Assembly: GCA_934193545.1 (NCBI GenBank)
Contig: CAKPVL010000041.1
Span: 1 to 9,443, forward strand
DNA length: 9,443 nt
Reading direction: 5' to 3'
Origin: an uncultured Granulicatella sp.
GTDB lineage: Bacteria; Bacillota; Bacilli; Lactobacillales; Aerococcaceae
Part shown: in pieces, positions 6,447-9,443 of the stretch
How positions within the stretch are numbered: the first letter of the stretch is position 1
Layout: every line of letters begins with the position of its first letter
The notes under the pieces: generated by a model
What the model was told of the DNA's origin: nothing
Database searches by the model: none
Seen by the model: the letters and a program-made list of their open reading frames with translations, nothing else
Made by a program: the position numbers and the translations under genes

Positions 6447-7691
6447 CTAGATAGCCCAGTCTCCGTTACGGAAGATTGGAACAACAGTACCGTCTTCACG
6501 GATACCGTCAACGTTCATTTCTGGTCCACCGATCATGAAGTCCACGTGAACATCAGCACGGTTTAATCCAGCTTCTCTTAATTCTTCTTCAGTTTCGAAG
6601 TTTTCTCCACCTTTAACGCTTGTTGCATAAGCAGAACCGATTGCTAAGTGGTTTGATGCATTTTCATCGAATAATGTGTTGAAGAATGTAATACCTGATT
6701 GTGAGATTGGTGATGGGTCGCTTACTAACGCAACTTCACCTAATCCTCGAGCACCATTGTTTTCGAATACTAAGTCTTTCATTACTTGGTCGCCTTTTTC
6801 AGCAGATACTTCTGTGATTTGGCCGTCTTTGAAAGTCACTTTGATGCCTTCGATAATGTTACCGTTGTAGCTCAATGGTTTTGTACTTGATACATATCCA
6901 TCAGCGACGCGGAAATCAGGAGCTGAGAAGACTTCTTCTGTTGGCATGTTTGCGATAAAGTGTTCTCCTTGAGCGTTCAAGCTTCCAGCACTTTCCCAAA
7001 CATGGTTTTTAGGCATTCCAAGAGTTAAGTCTGTTCCTGGTGCTGTGTAGTGTAGTTTCACGAATTGTTCTTTATTTAAGATAGAAGCTTTAGCATCTAA
7101 TTTTTCTTCATGTTCTTTCCATGCTGCCACTGGATCATCAGCGTATACACGGCAAGTTTTGAAGATTTGATCCCATAATAAATCTACTGCTTCTTCGTCA
7201 GTTGCAGCGTTAGGGAAAACTTTCTTCGCCCATTCTTTACCAGCAGCTGCTGCTACAGTCCAGCTCACTTTGTTGGCTTGTGTTGCTGTACGTAATGGTT
7301 TTAATGCAAGGCTTAATGCTTTTGTTGATTTTTGAAGACGTTCTGCTGATACTCCAGCGAATGCATCTGGGTCAGCTGAGCGAACGTTTAAGCGGCTTGC
7401 TTTCTTCTCTAATAAGTAGTTCATTTCTGCTACACGGTATTCTGGAACGTTTGTGATACGGTCTTCTGCAGCGTGTAATAAGCGTTCACGGCCTACGAAA
7501 TCGTCTGCCCATGATACGATTACTTCGCTTGCTCCGTGTGCATAAGCTTCTTTTACTAATAAACGAGCTAAAGGTGCTTGGTCTACGTCAATCACAATAT
7601 TCACTGTGTGACCTGGTTGCACGTTAATCCCTGTTGAGATTAATAATTTAGCGTATTTTTCTAAGTTTTTGTCGAAATCTTTTAATACCAT
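6447..7691 (-). CDS. pepS: M29-family metallo-aminopeptidase (AmpS/PepS type)
   Basis: A cytoplasmic two-metal aminopeptidase of MEROPS family M29 that trims N-terminal residues from short peptides; lactic acid bacteria use such enzymes in the last steps of peptide utilisation. At 414 residues it has the family's usual length. The metal-binding set appears complete: Glu252/253 in NMPTEEVFSAP, Glu319 in GLGEVALV, His348 in ASNHLAIGSAY, and His382 plus Asp384 in DVHVDFMIGG. It ends in the typical ...PIFRNGDWAI-like tail. GGAG lies 7 bases before the ATG. The gene begins 44 bases after the truA stop with no terminator between, so it may be the last gene of the ecf-truA transcript, although a weak private promoter in that gap cannot be excluded. 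The symbol ampS is used for the same family in other Firmicutes. Confidence 0.92.
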   Translation of the reverse strand: MVLKDFDKNLEKYAKLLISTGINVQPGHTVNIVIDVDQAPLARLLVKEAYAHGASEVIVSWADDFVGRERLLHAAEDRITNVPEYRVAEMNYLLEKKASRLNVRSADPDAFAGVSAERLQKSTKALSLALKPLRTATQANKVSWTVAAAAGKEWAKKVFPNAATDEEAVDLLWDQIFKTCRVYADDPVAAWKEHEEKLDAKASILNKEQFVKLHYTAPGTDLTLGMPKNHVWESAGSLNAQGEHFIANMPTEEVFSAPDFRVADGYVSSTKPLSYNGNIIEGIKVTFKDGQITEVSAEKGDQVMKDLVFENNGARGLGEVALVSDPSPISQSGITFFNTLFDENASNHLAIGSAYATSVKGGENFETEEELREAGLNRADVHVDFMIGGPEMNVDGIREDGTVVPIFRNGDWAI

Positions 7692-7735
7692 ATTGACACT
7701 CCTTTTAATATAACTACTTTCATCCTATCATATTT

Positions 7736-8485
7736 CTAGTCGAAATTCTTATAAAACACTTCATCTAAGTACAGTCCATGAGCAGGCGCTGTTGGTCCTG
7801 CCGCATTTCGATCCATCGCTTCTAGAATTTGCTTCATCTCTTCCACCTCACGTAATCCGTCTCCAATTTGAAGCGCCGTTCCAACTAAAATGCGAACCAT
7901 ATTGTAAAGGAAACCTTTACCCTCAAAAGTGAAAATTAATTCATCACCGTTTCTCTTCACTTCTGCTTTCGTCACAACGCGAACTTTGGAGTCTTTATCG
8001 CTTTTTGTCGAACAAAAACTTGTAAAATCATGTTCTCCAATCACTGCTTCAAAAGCCTTGTTGATGCGGTCTACATCCGTTTTGAATGGGTGATGCAGCT
8101 CATACTGACGACGAAACGGGCTCTGTATAGCAGCAGTCGTTACTTTATAGATGTATCGTTTCCCTGTCACACTATAGCGCGCGTGGAAGTCTTCTGACAC
8201 TGCGTCGGCCGAGACAATCCGAATTGACGTCGGTAATAAACTATTCATCGCACGAACAAGAGATACTGCTTCGATAGCTTTGGGATAGTCGATATGAACG
8301 ACTTGTCCGTTGGCATGCACCCCAGAGTCTGTACGACCAGAGCCACTAACAGGAATATATTGGCCCTTTGTCATCTTCTTCAGCGCTTTATTCAGTTCTG
8401 CTTGAATGCTATTCCCATTCTCTTGCACTTGAAATCCAACATACGGCGTACCATCATATTGAATGACGAGTTTATATCGCTGCAT
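7736..8485 (-). CDS. truA: tRNA pseudouridine(38-40) synthase TruA
   Basis: Converts uridines 38, 39 and 40 in the anticodon stem-loop of many tRNAs to pseudouridine. The 249-residue protein is of normal length. It starts MQRYKLVIQYDGT, the usual TruA opening, and carries the catalytic motif SGRTDSGVHA with the nucleophilic aspartate at about residue 53. Other family features include the HARYSVTGKRYIYKV segment, the DFTSFCS motif and the C-terminal FLYNMVRILVGTAL helix. The reading frame stays open upstream to an ATG at 8518, but that start would lie inside the terminator hairpin of ecfT and adds residues not expected in TruA. The start at 8485 has GAAGGG six bases upstream and fits the family. 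It follows ecfT, as in many Firmicutes, where rplM-rpsI usually come next; here an aminopeptidase gene follows instead. Confidence 0.95.
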   Translation of the reverse strand: MQRYKLVIQYDGTPYVGFQVQENGNSIQAELNKALKKMTKGQYIPVSGSGRTDSGVHANGQVVHIDYPKAIEAVSLVRAMNSLLPTSIRIVSADAVSEDFHARYSVTGKRYIYKVTTAAIQSPFRRQYELHHPFKTDVDRINKAFEAVIGEHDFTSFCSTKSDKDSKVRVVTKAEVKRNGDELIFTFEGKGFLYNMVRILVGTALQIGDGLREVEEMKQILEAMDRNAAGPTAPAHGLYLDEVFYKNFD

Positions 8486-8491
8486 CCTTTT

Positions 8492-8497
8492 CCCTTC
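8492..8497 (-). promoter_or_regulatory. Ribosome binding site that fixes the truA start
   Basis: Minus-strand GAAGGG is six bases before the ATG at 8485. It sits directly after the T tract of the preceding terminator, so the only sequence between terminator and start codon is this site and its spacer. Confidence 0.65.
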
Positions 8498-8501
8498 TTT
8501 C

Positions 8502-8527
8502 AAAAAAGAGCTTGACAAGTCAAGCTC
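8502..8527 (-). terminator. Intrinsic terminator between ecfT and truA
   Basis: A perfect 9-base inverted repeat, GAGCTTGAC-TT-GTCAAGCTC in minus-strand sense, probably folding with 8 pairs and a four-base loop, is followed at once by TTTTTT. It begins 9 bases after the ecfT stop and ends only 16 bases before the truA start codon. Confidence 0.8.
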
Positions 8528-8536
8528 CTTATTTTT

Positions 8537-9334
8537 TTATGCTTTTAATACAAATAATAAAATCGTTACGGCCACAAGGGATAATCCCGCAATGGCATCA
8601 CGCATTTCATAGTTTAGAACACGGTACTTACTGCGTCCGTCTCCGCCTTGGTATCCACGTGCTTCCATGGCTGTTGCCAAGTCTTCGGCACGGTTTAATG
8701 AACTAACAAACAGCGGAATTAAGATTGGAATAATCGCCTTCATTTGTTCGAAGAGATTTCCTTCTCCAAAATCAACCCCACGAGCTCGTTGTGCGTTCAT
8801 AATTTTTTGTGCTTCGTCCATTAATGTTGGTACAAAACGTAGTGCAATAGATAACATCAATGCCACTTCATGCACTGGGAATTTCACAACGGCTAATGGT
8901 TTCATCACTGCTTCAATCGCATCCGTTAATTGTAGTGGTGCGGTTGTCAGTGTTAAAAGCGTTGAGAACGAGATGATTAATACGAATCGTAAGAAGATAA
9001 AAATCGCATTAATAATCCCTTCAGATGTTACTTGAATGAATCCCCATTGGAAGTAGACGTCTCCACCGCTTGTAAACAAGATTTGGAGTGCTACCGTAAA
9101 GAGAATCACCCAAATTAATGGCTTAATTCCTTTCCAGAAGAACCCTAATGGAATCTTGGATAAGAGTAATGCAATCAGTGTATAAGCAATTAATAAGCCA
9201 TATGTCACCCAGTTATTCGCTAAGAAGATGACTAACACGAATGCAAAAGTTCCAATTAATTTAGTTCTTGGATCGAGTTTATGAATCCATGAATCGCCTT
9301 GTAAGTAGCGACCTAAAATAAGTTTATCGAGCAC
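8537..9334 (-). CDS. ecfT: ECF transporter transmembrane (T) component EcfT
   Basis: Membrane scaffold of the group II energy-coupling factor module; with ATPases EcfA1 and EcfA2 it powers interchangeable S components that take up vitamins and trace nutrients. The 265-residue protein has several hydrophobic segments (about residues 27-50, 55-70, 75-95, 105-135, 245-262). A long cytoplasmic helical region carries the two diagnostic Ala-Arg-Gly motifs, QRARGVDF and MEARGYQGG, which couple to the ATPases. The N-terminus LDKLILGRYLQGDSWIHKLDPRTKL is characteristic of EcfT. I chose the GTG at 9334: it has GGAGG eight bases upstream and yields the normal N-terminus. The ATG at 9367 would add 11 foreign residues and lie deep inside ecfA2. 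The GTG start overlaps the ecfA2 end by 11 bases, which suggests translational coupling. Confidence 0.93.
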   Translation of the reverse strand: MLDKLILGRYLQGDSWIHKLDPRTKLIGTFAFVLVIFLANNWVTYGLLIAYTLIALLLSKIPLGFFWKGIKPLIWVILFTVALQILFTSGGDVYFQWGFIQVTSEGIINAIFIFLRFVLIISFSTLLTLTTAPLQLTDAIEAVMKPLAVVKFPVHEVALMLSIALRFVPTLMDEAQKIMNAQRARGVDFGEGNLFEQMKAIIPILIPLFVSSLNRAEDLATAMEARGYQGGDGRSKYRVLNYEMRDAIAGLSLVAVTILLFVLKA

Positions 9335-9443
9335 TTGTGTCACCTCCGTTTTTCGAATGTGAAACAAGTAAGTCTGCTAAAGCTTCCAAGTTCATTGGAC
9401 GAGCGTCTGTTTGGAATCCTTTTGCTTTTAGCTTTTCGACAAA
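9324..9443 (-). CDS. ecfA2: ECF transporter ATP-binding protein EcfA2, C-terminal end only
   Basis: Only the last 39 residues are in the window (starting FVEKLKAKGF and ending GGDTSAR before TAA at 9326-9324); the ATPase core lies beyond base 9443. No Walker or signature motif is visible, so the call rests on position and on the tail. The frame is open, it overlaps the ecfT start by 11 bases as expected for ecfA2-ecfT, and the K-L-K-A-K-G-F-x-T segment followed by a short helix (MNLEALADLLV) resembles the C-terminus of ECF ATPases. The product would supply ATP hydrolysis to the EcfA1-A2-T module. Because of the usual gene order ecfA1-ecfA2-ecfT it is assigned as A2 rather than A1. Confidence 0.8.
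   Translation of the reverse strand, partial: FVEKLKAKGFQTDARPMNLEALADLLVSHSKNGGDTSAR
9343..9347 (-). promoter_or_regulatory. Ribosome binding site supporting the GTG start of ecfT
   Basis: Minus-strand GGAGG lies eight bases before the GTG at 9334 and inside the end of the ecfA2 coding region. No comparable site precedes the alternative ATG at 9367. Confidence 0.7.

Noticed and set aside
8486..8518. Upstream ATG extension of truA (11 extra residues)
   Set aside because: That start lies within the ecfT terminator hairpin and has no suitable ribosome binding site of its own; the MQRYKL start has a site and matches the family N-terminus.
8667..9035. 122-codon plus-strand open frame opposite ecfT
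   Set aside because: It is antisense to the conserved EcfT coding region, including its Ala-Arg-Gly motifs, and has no recognisable domain.
9335..9367. ATG start of ecfT at 9367
   Set aside because: It would add MFHIRKTEVTQ, which is absent from EcfT proteins, and overlap ecfA2 further; GTG at 9334 has a GGAGG at good distance.

Overview
The window comes from a low-GC Gram-positive bacterium, most likely a member of the Lactobacillales. The evidence is AAGGAGG-type ribosome binding sites, AT-rich intergenic gaps, hairpin-plus-T-tract terminators, a Firmicutes-type ECF transporter operon next to truA, a PgcA-type phosphoglucomutase, an M29 aminopeptidase, and a LysR regulator resembling streptococcal CpsY/MtaR. 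A Carnobacteriaceae or Aerococcaceae relative is a guess; the sequence alone does not fix the genus. I see no mobile element, CRISPR array, tRNA or rRNA. No gene-free stretch exceeds about 145 bases.

Layout, left to right. (1) The 5' part of a lipoprotein gene on the minus strand, cut by the window edge, with its own consensus-like promoter. (2) A full phosphoglucomutase gene (minus) with a clear promoter and a strong terminator. (3) A CpsY/MtaR-like LysR regulator (minus). (4) A two-gene minus-strand operon encoding a ketopantoate reductase-like enzyme and a stand-alone EIIC-like (PfoR/PTS_EIIC_2) membrane protein, ending in a terminator. (5) A second LysR regulator transcribed divergently from that operon (plus strand). 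The 101-base shared promoter region holds overlapping promoters and a perfect 7-7-7 inverted repeat, the likely operator. (6) A hairpin that can terminate both convergent units. (7) On the minus strand, ecfA2 (3' end only), ecfT, truA and an M29 aminopeptidase. A perfect intrinsic terminator sits between ecfT and truA.

Functionally, most of the window is housekeeping: sugar-phosphate interconversion, vitamin uptake energising (ECF), tRNA pseudouridylation and peptide trimming. The least explained part is the LysR / PanE-like / EIIC-like module at about 3.3-6.3 kb. It looks like a self-contained, substrate-responsive transport-and-reduction unit. My inference is that an EIIC-fold permease without EIIA/EIIB moves a small acid, the PanE-like NAD(P)H enzyme converts the matching 2-oxo acid, and the divergent LysR protein senses it. 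No panB, panC or panD is in view, so classical pantothenate synthesis is not demonstrated.
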